Part shown: positions 1-6,589 of the stretch, one piece after another
Position numbering within the stretch: the stretch's first letter is position 1
Layout: each line of letters opens with the position of its first letter
DNA from: Firmicutes bacterium UBA4981
GTDB taxonomy: Bacteria; Bacillota; SHA-98; UBA4971
Direction of reading: 5' to 3'
Length of the DNA: 9,479 nucleotides
NCBI GenBank assembly: GCA_002398515.1
Contig: DGZL01000124.1
Location: 1-9,479, forward strand
Position numbers and translations under genes: made by a program
The notes under the pieces: generated by a model
The model's database searches: none
What the model saw: the letters and a program-made list of their open reading frames with translations, nothing else
Told to the model about the DNA's origin: nothing

Positions 1-75
1 CCACAGATGAATACTTTGTCAAAAATACGGTGTTGACTAGGTCTATTCGGTCCCTCCTAACTCCGACACTACTTG
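1..75 (-). other. Region downstream of the OpuC-type binding protein
   Basis: No gene is visible here. On the minus strand, just past the TAA of the binding-protein gene, there is no stem followed by a T run, so I see no intrinsic terminator. A perfect TTGACA lies at 17-22 (minus strand), but any -10 element at 17 nt spacing would fall outside the window, so a promoter cannot be judged. Confidence 0.4.
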
Positions 76-993
76 TTAGATCAATCCCTGTCCCTTAAGA
101 AAGTCTTCAGCGATCATGTCAAGTTCATCGCCATCCACATCTGCCCTGGCATTCAACGCCTGGATTGTATCCTGGTCAATCCTTCCGCTCAGTTCATCTA
201 AAACCTCGAGAAGCTCCGGATACTCGTCAATCGTCTTGTTTCTTATGATTAGCATAGCATCATAAGGCGGAAAGAACTCTTTATCATCCTCAAGGATCTT
301 GAGATCCATAGCAGCTATACGACCGTCAGATGAGTATGCGACTATAGCGTCTACATCACCCTTCTCCGCTGCTCGATAAAGCAGCCCGTAATTCATAGCC
401 ACTGCATCCCCGAACTCCATATCATATACCTTGGTCATGTTGGTGTAGCTCATGACCTCTTCCCTATGGAGGAAATCTGCATCTGTCCCCATCACCATGT
501 TTGAAGCATACGGTTTCAGATCTGACACTTTATGAAGATCATGCTCCTCAGCGAAGTCTCTGCGCACAGCCACTGCATAGGTATTATCAAAGCCTAGCGG
601 ATCCATGAGCAACATATCATATTGCTCTTCCACTTCGCGCTCTACGTACTCCAGGACCTTCTTAGGATCAGTCCATTCCTCTGTCACTTCTTGTTGTAAC
701 ACAGTAGTAAACTGAGTCCCGGAATAAGTGAGATACGTGTCTACCTCGTCTGTCTGAGTAGCTGCGACTGCTACACCAAATTCCATATTGGATAAGTGAT
801 TCACGTGGATATCGGTTTTCTCCTCAACAAGGCGCTTAACGATCTCGCCGAACAGCGCAGTTTCTGAGTAATTAAATGACGCAAACGTTATTCCCTTCTT
901 AGGTTTTTGGGTTACACCCGCTATTATAAGGGCAACTATAAGAATGAGTCCGAGAATCAGCCAAATGGATCTAGACCTGGATCCGGACCCCAT
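76..993 (-). CDS. opuCC: OpuCC/OsmF-type compatible-solute ABC transporter substrate-binding protein
   Basis: Extracytoplasmic receptor that would capture a quaternary-ammonium solute (glycine betaine, choline or carnitine) for an OpuC/Osm-type importer. The 305 residues match the family's usual length. Residues ~10-27 form one hydrophobic segment after an Arg-rich start, followed by the two-lobe fold: FASFNYSETALFGEIV near residue 37, a DTYLTYSGT stretch (the family's D-x-Y-x-x-Y-[ST]-G-T), LGFDNTYAVAVRRDFAE in the hinge region, and a C-terminal LSGRIDQDTIQALNARAD helix typical of the family. The protein has no cysteine at all, so it cannot be a lipoprotein; it is probably held by an uncleaved N-terminal helix. 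ATG at 993 is supported by AAAGGAGA 7 nt upstream. It follows the broken ATPase/permease remnant by 67 bp, so its cognate transporter is not intact here. The exact ligand cannot be read from sequence. Confidence 0.85.
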   Translation of the reverse strand: MGSGSRSRSIWLILGLILIVALIIAGVTQKPKKGITFASFNYSETALFGEIVKRLVEEKTDIHVNHLSNMEFGVAVAATQTDEVDTYLTYSGTQFTTVLQQEVTEEWTDPKKVLEYVEREVEEQYDMLLMDPLGFDNTYAVAVRRDFAEEHDLHKVSDLKPYASNMVMGTDADFLHREEVMSYTNMTKVYDMEFGDAVAMNYGLLYRAAEKGDVDAIVAYSSDGRIAAMDLKILEDDKEFFPPYDAMLIIRNKTIDEYPELLEVLDELSGRIDQDTIQALNARADVDGDELDMIAEDFLKGQGLI

Positions 994-1000
994 TAAATCA

Positions 1001-1008
1001 TCTCCTTT
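1001..1008 (-). promoter_or_regulatory. Ribosome binding site of the OpuC-type binding protein
   Basis: AAAGGAGA on the minus strand, 7 nt before the ATG at 993. It is near-perfect and fixes the start. It shows the binding protein can be translated independently of the broken gene upstream. Confidence 0.8.
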
Positions 1009-1060
1009 ATTGCTAATACCATAGGATTGCCTCTACATAATTGTGGTCTCCAAACACACG

Positions 1061-1801
1061 TCACTGACTGATCTTGATCCCTTCCGGAGTAAGGTCCTCC
1101 TCAAGTTTGCTCAGCAGAAAGTCTACTAAGAGTGCCAGCAATGCAGCAGGCACAGCGCCTGCCAGCACTATGTGGTTTCTGAGCATTCTGAGGCCTGTGA
1201 CTATCAGTCCGCCGAGTCCGCCTCCGCCTACAAATGCAGCCTTTGCTGAGGAGCCTTCATGAATAACAGGTGTATCCCTCTGGACTATGTCAGCAATCTT
1301 ACCGGGACGATTCTTGTGTCTCTGAATATCCCTGGCTGTTACGACTCCAACCAATGTTTCATCATCCTCAATAACTACCAAAGTGTCGACTCGCTTCTGA
1401 CGCATGCGTCTGGTAGCCTGGGCTAACCCCATGTCGGGATACGCAGTAATCGGCGTTGTAACCGTCACTTCTTCCACAGTCAGAGTCTCGGCTTTCGTAG
1501 CAAGTTTGTCTCGTCCTATGAACTCTTCAACAAACTCGTCAGCAGGATTCCTCAATAGGTCCTCCGGGGAGTCAGCCTGGACTATTCTGCCTTGTCTCAT
1601 TAACACGACTCTGTCTCCCAGTTTGAGTGCTTCATCCATATCGTGTGTAACAAAAACTATCGTCTTCTTCAGCCTGTCCTGCAGCTTCTTTAGTTCGTCT
1701 TGTAGGTTTTCCCGGGTGATAGGATCCAGCGCACCAAAAGGTTCATCCATGAGAATAATGTCCGGTTCTGCTGCCAGAGCACGCAAAACACCTATCCGTT
1801 G
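1061..1801 (-). pseudogene. opuCA: Truncated OpuCA-type ATPase fused in frame to the C-terminal end of its OpuCB-type permease
   Basis: Remnant of two genes of a compatible-solute importer. Minus-strand homology begins at 1801 with QRIGVLRALAAEPDIILMDE, the stretch that normally follows LSGGQ. A TAG at 1802-1804 stops the frame just upstream, so Walker A, Q-loop and signature motif are absent. What remains, numbered from the TTG at 1786: Walker B ILMDEP (11-16), D-loop GALD (18-21), H-loop VTHD with His48, linker, one full CBS domain (~100-155) and the start of a second (~163-182). At ~residue 183 (about 1235-1246) the protein switches to AAFVGGGGLGGLIVTGL and LAGAVPAALLALLVDFLLSK, which belong to the permease C-terminus, ending at TGA 1061. 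About 50 residues of CBS2 and ~150 of permease are missing, but the frame is kept. It cannot hydrolyse ATP or form a full channel, so I call it a pseudogene. A misassembly could look the same. Confidence 0.85.
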
Positions 1802-1819
1802 CTAGAGATGACATCTCCG

Positions 1820-1844
1820 CTCGTGAACCAGCTCGCTCCACGAG
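1820..1844. repeat. Short inverted repeat beside the ATPase truncation point
   Basis: Perfect 6-bp arms CTCGTG (1820-1825) and CACGAG (1839-1844) around a 13-nt spacer, 19 bp from the point where transporter homology begins. It may be part of mobile-element debris or a chance palindrome; arms this short are weak evidence. Confidence 0.3.
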
Positions 1845-1863
1845 AACAGGAAAGCATGGAGGC

Positions 1864-1888
1864 ATAAAAGCCGCTCTTAGACGGCGGC
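1864..1888 (-). terminator. Possible rho-independent terminator
   Basis: On the minus strand GCCGC (1884-1888) and GCGGC (1870-1874) can pair around a 9-nt loop, followed at once by TTTTAT. The 5-bp all-GC stem is short and the T run has only four Ts, so this is a weak candidate. It lies downstream of the TATAAT at 2135-2140 and could end a transcript from there or read-through from the GH31 gene. Confidence 0.3.
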
Positions 1889-2134
1889 CTGAAGGAAACC
1901 CTTACAAACTTCTACACAGTCCCCAAAAAACGCTACTTTGCAAATCAAACAGAATAACGCCTTCCGGGCAACAAAGCCCGTCATGTCAACAGCATGCAAA
2001 ACAGAAACACACTGAGAAACTCAATCTCGTAGAACTCGCTGATGCTTGCACAACCGCGGTAGTTTCCTTGGCTGTGGCCTCCATCAATGATTCTACCTGT
2101 ATAACAATCCCCACAGAAAGTATTTTGAGTGTTC

Positions 2135-2140
2135 ATTATA
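2135..2140 (-). promoter_or_regulatory. Perfect -10 box without a clear -35
   Basis: TATAAT on the minus strand, in the context GGTATAATGAAC. At 17-nt spacing the -35 position reads CGAGAC, which does not match TTGACA, and there is no TGn extension. If active it would transcribe toward the transporter remnant. It could be the promoter of a lost mobile-element gene. Confidence 0.3.
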
Positions 2141-2282
2141 CCATAAGCATTCAGATAGTCTCGGTTTACCCAAAATTCCTACCCGGCACTAAAGCTCCCC
2201 ACGACTGCCATGGTTTCATAGTGATTACAGTTGTATACGCTCCTGATACTAGGTAGTCACTGCGTCCTGGCTCAGAGCCCCA

Positions 2283-5048
2283 TCAATTCTCGTTAGTTCT
2301 ATAGCAATAGCGGAATCCTCGCATTAAGTCTTCAGTATTAAGACGGATCACCTCTGCCTCGACGCCTCCTGTAGCCCACACGGTTCTGCGGCCACAGGCT
2401 TGATTGCCGCAGTCGGTTCCCAGGATAAGTAGGGACACATCACGTACAGCGCCGACAGTATTTGCTCTCACACATAATCCGTCCTCGTAAGGAGTGAAGA
2501 CAATATTCGTACCGTCGTCGTCGGCGAATACCCACTCCTGCGTCGGCTTACCTGTAATGAGAAATGAAAGGTTCTTGTGTCCCATGCCACGTACTCCCGT
2601 TGAATCACCGAGGTACATATTATCGCCTAAGTTGATAGGGATGATTGCGCCTTCTCTGACGAACACCGGGATCATATGAATGTCGCTAGGGTAACTGGAC
2701 ATGGTACACGGACCGGCCGCGATCTCCTCCAAGGTCCAGAAGTTAAGCCATGTCCCTGGTGGAAAGTGCACCACCCTCTCGCGCGCATGTTCCTTGAGTA
2801 TAGGTGCCACAAGCAAATCGCGTCCAAACATGTATTCATCGTCGATGACAAACGATGCCGGGTCACTGGGGAAGTCTATCATCAAAGCTCGCATAAGGGG
2901 TTCGCCCCGCTCGGCTGAGTTTATTGCTTCGTTATATATATAAGGTAGAAGGTTCATTCTGAGGTTCGCATAAGTTCTGTATATAGGTATGATACGTTCA
3001 TCTTCTGTTCTTGCCGCCATGTTCCAGGGGCTTCGATCCCAATTCTCGGCACCCCGGCTTTCGGAATGAAACTGCATGACCGGTGAGAACGTGGCAGTCT
3101 GCAATCCTCGAATGTATAGCTCCGCGGTGGGGATATCGCCGGAGAAGCCGGCTATGTCAAATCCCCAGAACGGCACACCGGACAGCCCAATGCTGAGTCC
3201 GGCAGTAACCACTGCACGAAACTCCTTGAACGATGAAACCTGGTCTCCTGCCCAATACAACGGAGACGATTGCGCGCCAACAAATCCCGCTCTACTGAAT
3301 GTAATCCGGTCAGGACCTACGAAATCGCGGTAAGCGTCAATATACATCATGGCGTATCTGTTCCGCATGGTAGCTCCGTCTTGCCCGTCCTGGAATGTTA
3401 CCTTCTCATCCAGGATAAACTCACCGCCATCAGTCTTGAAGCCGTCCACTCCAATGTCATCCATGAGATACCTGCGCTTGCTAAACCACCAGCTCTTAGC
3501 CGCCGGGTTCGTGAAATCCAAAAGTAGGCTTCCGGCAAACCAACCCACCGGTATGCGATATGGTGTGCCATCAGCGTGTCGGACCACATACCCTTGAGAA
3601 ATTGCATATTCTTCGTCACGTTCATGCTGTTTGCACCGGGGTTCGTGAGACATCAGCCTCTTTAGAACCGGAATCTGCCATAACACCAGCTTCATCCCGT
3701 TGGCATGTACACGATCAGCGAATGCCTTAGGATCGGGCCATTTGCCGTCTTTAGGAAACGTGAATTCATCAAGCACAAATGCATGTTCTCCAGGTTCAGG
3801 CAGATGTTGCGCATCGTTCCATATGTAAAATGTTGCTTCATCAGCCCAAGCCTCTATAACTATAACCGTCGCAGGCAGACCCAGTTCATCACAGCGCAGC
3901 AGTTGCTCTTCTACTTCCCGCTGCGTGTTCCACGCATTTCCCGATATCCACGGACCAAAAGCCCATTTAGGCGGAAGGACGGTCTCGCCGGTGCGTTTCG
4001 AATAGGTTCTGACTATGTCAGCCGGCTGTCCGAACAATACAACTGACTCCAAAACAGGCTGCTTGGGATCTACTTGAGCCTCAATGTGCATCGTCCCCGG
4101 CAATCTCGGAGAAAGGCCAAACCGAACGTATCTGTCAGTTGCAATGTGCATTCCGTACCCTGCCTCTGTAACAAAGAACGGCATAGGAATGTAAGTTCTT
4201 GCACCCTGCCTGAGGTACTGGTTTACCACACAAACATCAGGGTCTAGCCCGTTCTGGTCGAGGGAGTCAAATCGTTCTCCGAAACCATAGTAATGAGCTG
4301 CGGAACTTCCCAGGCACAGTGTAAACCGAAGTGGTTCATTATGAGACGCGGCACGGAACTTGAAATGGGGTTCATGGAGGGACGAGTCTATCAGTACCTT
4401 CCCATCAGCAGCAGTAAGGACAAACCGAAACGGACTACTTTCAATCTCCAGTCTTGCACAGGTGTCAGGATCCGTGATACTCACCCGCGCTTCAGATTCC
4501 TGAGTCTCCATGCACTCTCTTCCAAGTGAATGAACCATCCGCAAGCACCCACCATCGAAGGAAAACTCCACACGAGGCAGGTACTGTCCGATAGGCCCAA
4601 ATTGCGCAACCAACCTGCCACCTATGAGGGACAGAGTCGCGTCATCACTGCATGCATAATCTTTGGCAACCGTGAATTCATACGGTCCACAGACGCCTTC
4701 TGAGCCAAAAGCGCGTATAGAATACTGAACCACGTCACCCGCAGCAAATCGCCCCAGCTCAAAAAGACAATACTCGGCTCGTTCAGGAACACTTCCCTCA
4801 TGAGGCAGTAAGTCATCTCTCTCAACATGATAGTTCGTGATTTTTCTGCCCTTAACCGTACGCACGGTAGTACCATTTAATCTAACCTCAGCATATACGT
4901 CTCCTACCTCAAATCCATCGACCTCAGCCTTAACGATTACGAACTCTCCGGCTGCGGGGTTCCGAGGACTCATATCTATGCCGGATGGACCGAACGGATA
5001 GTATCCGGTTGGAATGTGCCTGATTACCGGTTGAGCATGATGTGGCAT
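2283..5048 (-). CDS. GH31 family retaining alpha-glycosidase (alpha-glucosidase-like), cytoplasmic
   Basis: Cleaves alpha-linked sugars from the non-reducing end of oligosaccharides by the GH31 retaining mechanism. Numbered from the ATG at 5048 (921 residues): an extra beta-rich domain (~10-130), the GH31 N-terminal beta-sandwich (~135-345) with YYGFGERFDSLD, the barrel (~355-700) and C-terminal beta domains. The nucleophile is Asp540 in GFKTDGGEF and the acid/base Asp602 in YWAGDQVSSF. Supporting motifs are IEAWADEATFYIW (398-410), LLLDFTNPAAKSWW, PFWGFDIAGF and MQFHSESRG. There is no signal peptide. ATG 5048 is preferred to the GTG five codons upstream because GAGGTG stands 7 nt before it, and the GTG overlaps that site. 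The gene follows the sugar-binding protein by ~150 bp across a hairpin. KTDGGE resembles the KTDFGE of alpha-xylosidases more than the DMNE type of classic alpha-glucosidases, so isomaltose-, nigerose- or xyloside-type substrates, or transglucosylation, are possible. Confidence 0.9.
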   Translation of the reverse strand: MPHHAQPVIRHIPTGYYPFGPSGIDMSPRNPAAGEFVIVKAEVDGFEVGDVYAEVRLNGTTVRTVKGRKITNYHVERDDLLPHEGSVPERAEYCLFELGRFAAGDVVQYSIRAFGSEGVCGPYEFTVAKDYACSDDATLSLIGGRLVAQFGPIGQYLPRVEFSFDGGCLRMVHSLGRECMETQESEARVSITDPDTCARLEIESSPFRFVLTAADGKVLIDSSLHEPHFKFRAASHNEPLRFTLCLGSSAAHYYGFGERFDSLDQNGLDPDVCVVNQYLRQGARTYIPMPFFVTEAGYGMHIATDRYVRFGLSPRLPGTMHIEAQVDPKQPVLESVVLFGQPADIVRTYSKRTGETVLPPKWAFGPWISGNAWNTQREVEEQLLRCDELGLPATVIVIEAWADEATFYIWNDAQHLPEPGEHAFVLDEFTFPKDGKWPDPKAFADRVHANGMKLVLWQIPVLKRLMSHEPRCKQHERDEEYAISQGYVVRHADGTPYRIPVGWFAGSLLLDFTNPAAKSWWFSKRRYLMDDIGVDGFKTDGGEFILDEKVTFQDGQDGATMRNRYAMMYIDAYRDFVGPDRITFSRAGFVGAQSSPLYWAGDQVSSFKEFRAVVTAGLSIGLSGVPFWGFDIAGFSGDIPTAELYIRGLQTATFSPVMQFHSESRGAENWDRSPWNMAARTEDERIIPIYRTYANLRMNLLPYIYNEAINSAERGEPLMRALMIDFPSDPASFVIDDEYMFGRDLLVAPILKEHARERVVHFPPGTWLNFWTLEEIAAGPCTMSSYPSDIHMIPVFVREGAIIPINLGDNMYLGDSTGVRGMGHKNLSFLITGKPTQEWVFADDDGTNIVFTPYEDGLCVRANTVGAVRDVSLLILGTDCGNQACGRRTVWATGGVEAEVIRLNTEDLMRGFRYCYRTNEN

Positions 5049-5055
5049 GCTTGTA

Positions 5056-5061
5056 CACCTC
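5056..5061 (-). promoter_or_regulatory. Ribosome binding site deciding the GH31 start
   Basis: GAGGTG on the minus strand, 7 nt before the ATG at 5046-5048. The upstream in-frame GTG (5061-5063) overlaps this site and has no good site of its own, so the shorter 921-residue protein is favoured. Confidence 0.7.
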
Positions 5062-5109
5062 ACAGTCCCCCACTATTTAATAAGGATACTCGTATGGTTG
5101 TTGACTCAA

Positions 5110-5146
5110 GCTCCGCCTTCCGCCGTATAGAGTGGATAGGCGGAGC
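5110..5146. repeat. Intercistronic hairpin between the sugar-binding protein and GH31 genes
   Basis: Perfect 8-bp arms GCTCCGCC (5110-5117) and GGCGGAGC (5139-5146) enclose a 21-nt spacer that itself holds a second partial GGCGGA copy. No T run follows on the minus strand, so it is not a typical intrinsic terminator. Stem-loops in this position, after the binding-protein gene of a sugar importer operon, are known to protect the upstream mRNA and partly uncouple expression of the downstream gene; that role here is inferred. Confidence 0.6.
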
Positions 5147-5199
5147 CTGCAATCTATATCGCAATACCTATGTAATCCACCAATATCGGGGTTCAGTCT

Positions 5200-6450
5200 T
5201 CATAGCTTGATTTTCTGCTCCAGTTCCCTCTGAGCGTCGTCCAAGGCCTGCTGCGGAGTTTTCTCTCCTTCGCGGGCCTTCTCCAGCTGGAGATCAACTA
5301 TCGCAGCCATCTCATTGAATTGCTCAATCACAGGCGGTGTCACCAGGTATTTGAGGGAGTCAAATACTGCCTTACGGTTTTCCGGCGGCCTCTGCGCAAC
5401 ATATGCGTTGATGACACTCTCATCAGATACAGGCGGCGTTTCCCAGCCAGCCTCTACCCTGAGCATCGACGATTCTTGGCTGGAGGATAACCAAGTGATC
5501 CATCTTAAAGCCGCTTCTTGCTTTTTGCTGGATTCATTAATGACGTACCCATTCGAGAAGAAATGGCATCCTTTTTGCGTGTTTCCCGGCTCCACTGCAA
5601 CGTCCCATCTGCACTTGGCCGCGTCCTTCATGAATGTAAACGCCCAGTTCCCTGTTACAATCATCCCAACTTTTCCCGCAGCAAAAATATCCCAGTCACC
5701 CTGACCGGATTTCTGCGCCTCAGTAGGCTGAATATTATGTTTGATGACTTTGTCCACCATATACTGCAATGCTTCAATGTTCTCAGGCGAGTTTACGGTG
5801 AATTTGGTCTGATCCCCATTGAACAGACTCCCGCCGTTTTGGGCTATCGTCTTATAAAACTCCCAGAATTGTACAGGCTGGTAAATCCCGAAGATATCGT
5901 CTCCCAGCGCCCGAATCTTCTTCCCTGCCTCAATTACGTCGTTCCACGTCCAATCATCATTTGGATATGGGATCTTTGCCTGATCAAAGAGGTCCTTGTT
6001 GTAAAACAGTAGCACCACGGAATAGCTTCCAGGCACGCCGAATTGCTTCCCGTTGTATTTGAAAGCATCAAGTGCATTCGCATCGTACCCGCTGAAGCTG
6101 ACTCCGGTGGTCTTGGCGAGCGGACCGAGATCTACCAGCGCGTTCTTGGCCGCGAAGGCAACGAAGTTCTCATAATTCAGTTCGTAACAGTCAGGAGCTG
6201 TTCCTCCTGCAATCTGGGTTTGTAAAAGTCTGAAGTACTCACCGTACCCAGTGCTGTGAAGCTTTACTTCGATATCGGGGTTGGCTTTTTCGAACGCTGC
6301 CTTCATAGCAGCCAGGGTCGCCTCATTATCAGATCCCGCAGAGAAGTTACCAAAGGTTATGGTCACTTTCTGTGCACCAAGTGCAGGCACTGTGCACAGA
6401 ACAACCAAAACAGCACACACTACCGCCAGTGAAAGTCTCCTCCTAGACAC
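5200..6450 (-). CDS. Carbohydrate ABC transporter substrate-binding protein (MalE/UgpB type)
   Basis: Secreted receptor that delivers an oligosaccharide to the two permeases encoded just upstream. From the GTG at 6450 the protein has 416 residues, usual for the family. The first ~26 form a type I signal peptide: SRRRLSLAV, a hydrophobic core, and probable cleavage after ALGA before QKVTITF. There is no proper lipobox; the cysteine in VVLC lacks the small residue before it. Family hallmarks are ITFGNFSAGSDNE at the mature start, the GYGEYFRLLQTQIAGGTAPD stretch, LLFYNKDLF (~147-155), DWTWNDVIEAGKKI, and FAAGKVGMIVTGNWAF (~256-271). A longer frame reaches 6501, but AGGAGG stands exactly 7 nt before the GTG and the extra 17 residues (MCRDCVLKATYEIGGIR) precede the signal peptide unnaturally. 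It has its own promoter ~100 bp upstream. An alpha-gluco-oligosaccharide ligand is inferred from the GH15 and GH31 neighbours. Confidence 0.9.
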   Translation of the reverse strand: MSRRRLSLAVVCAVLVVLCTVPALGAQKVTITFGNFSAGSDNEATLAAMKAAFEKANPDIEVKLHSTGYGEYFRLLQTQIAGGTAPDCYELNYENFVAFAAKNALVDLGPLAKTTGVSFSGYDANALDAFKYNGKQFGVPGSYSVVLLFYNKDLFDQAKIPYPNDDWTWNDVIEAGKKIRALGDDIFGIYQPVQFWEFYKTIAQNGGSLFNGDQTKFTVNSPENIEALQYMVDKVIKHNIQPTEAQKSGQGDWDIFAAGKVGMIVTGNWAFTFMKDAAKCRWDVAVEPGNTQKGCHFFSNGYVINESSKKQEAALRWITWLSSSQESSMLRVEAGWETPPVSDESVINAYVAQRPPENRKAVFDSLKYLVTPPVIEQFNEMAAIVDLQLEKAREGEKTPQQALDDAQRELEQKIKL

Positions 6451-6457
6451 GCGTATC

Positions 6458-6463
6458 CCTCCT
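6458..6463 (-). promoter_or_regulatory. Ribosome binding site deciding the sugar-binding protein start
   Basis: AGGAGG on the minus strand, 7 nt before GTG at 6448-6450. It is a perfect Shine-Dalgarno. It shows that the start is the GTG directly before the signal peptide, not the frame opening at 6501. Confidence 0.85.
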
Positions 6464-6504
6464 ATTTCGTAAGTAGCTTTCAAAACACAGTCACGACACA
6501 CGAC

Positions 6505-6512
6505 ATCATGAT
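6505..6512. promoter_or_regulatory. Palindrome near the predicted transcription start
   Basis: ATCATGAT, a perfect 8-bp palindrome, lies 9-16 bp past the -10 box of the promoter at 6522-6550, close to +1. A repressor could bind here, but the site is shorter than a typical LacI-family operator and a chance match is quite possible. Confidence 0.25.
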
Positions 6513-6521
6513 CGGTCCAAC

Positions 6522-6550
6522 ATTATCCGTCACATGCATAACCGCGTCAA
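6522..6550 (-). promoter_or_regulatory. Sigma-70-type promoter of the sugar-binding protein gene
   Basis: On the minus strand TTGACG (6545-6550) and GATAAT (6522-6527) are separated by exactly 17 nt; each differs from consensus at one position. Transcription would start near 6515, giving a leader of about 65 nt before the GTG at 6450. It lies in the only sizeable gap between the malG-like gene and the binding-protein gene, so it would raise binding-protein expression above that of the permeases, as importers usually need. Confidence 0.65.
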
Positions 6551-6574
6551 TCCCGTCTCAGCGTCCACCCCCCT

Positions 6575-6589
6575 GAACGGCGACCGTTC
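6575..6589. repeat. Hairpin at the end of the second permease gene
   Basis: GAACGG (6575-6580) and CCGTTC (6584-6589) pair perfectly around CGA. The arm touches the TAG stop codon of the permease gene. No T run follows on the minus strand (next is AGGGGGGTGG), so it is more likely an mRNA-stabilising or weak pausing structure than a true terminator. Confidence 0.45.

Larger units (their letters stand above)
1802..2282. other. 480-bp region without a recognisable gene between the GH31 gene and the transporter remnant
   Basis: Neither strand gives a convincing protein. The longest plus-strand frame (TTG 2068 to 2256) has no Shine-Dalgarno and no familiar motif. The minus strand carries a TATAAT at 2135-2140, a short 32-codon frame at 1986-2084 starting MEATAKETTAVV with AGGTAG upstream, a hairpin CGGGC-TTTGTT-GCCCG near 1965-1980, a terminator-like hairpin at 1864-1888, and a 6-bp inverted repeat at 1820-1844. 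The stretch 1894-1924 read on the minus strand (GGGGACTGTGTAGAAGTTTG...) has the look of an IS256-family terminal repeat, but I see no second end. The best reading is insertion/deletion debris that removed the 5' part of the ATPase gene. Confidence 0.45.

Noticed and set aside
1915..1924. Ten-base match CACAGTCCCC shared with 5061-5070, as possible paired IS ends
   Set aside because: Same orientation, no extension beyond ten bases, and dozens of 10-base repeats are expected by chance in 9.5 kb.
1986..2084. 32-codon minus-strand frame MEATAKETTAVV... as a small protein or transposase N-terminus
   Set aside because: AGGTAG upstream is only a fair ribosome site, the tail becomes Cys/Phe-rich and non-protein-like, and I could not match it to a transposase family with confidence.
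2068..2256. Plus-strand 62-codon frame in the orphan region
   Set aside because: TTG start, no Shine-Dalgarno, no recognisable motif; its frame also runs open upstream as random sequence would.
2268..2282. GGCTC/GAGCC hairpin just after the GH31 stop as a terminator
   Set aside because: Loop is too tight and no T run follows on the minus strand.
3705..4046. Plus-strand 113-codon frame inside the GH31 gene
   Set aside because: Lies antisense to a well-conserved catalytic-domain gene; composition is that of a complement shadow and it has no domain.
5118..5150. TTGCAG-17 nt-TATACG as a promoter for the GH31 gene
   Set aside because: Poor match at -35 and it lies inside the hairpin; the gene is more simply read from the upstream promoter.
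5518..6012. Plus-strand 164-codon frame opposite the sugar-binding protein
   Set aside because: Antisense shadow of a clear MalE/UgpB-type gene; no start signal and no family resemblance.
6451..6501. Extended N-terminus (17 residues, MCRDCVLKATYEIGGIR) of the sugar-binding protein
   Set aside because: A perfect AGGAGG sits within this stretch 7 nt before the GTG at 6450, and the signal peptide begins right after that GTG.
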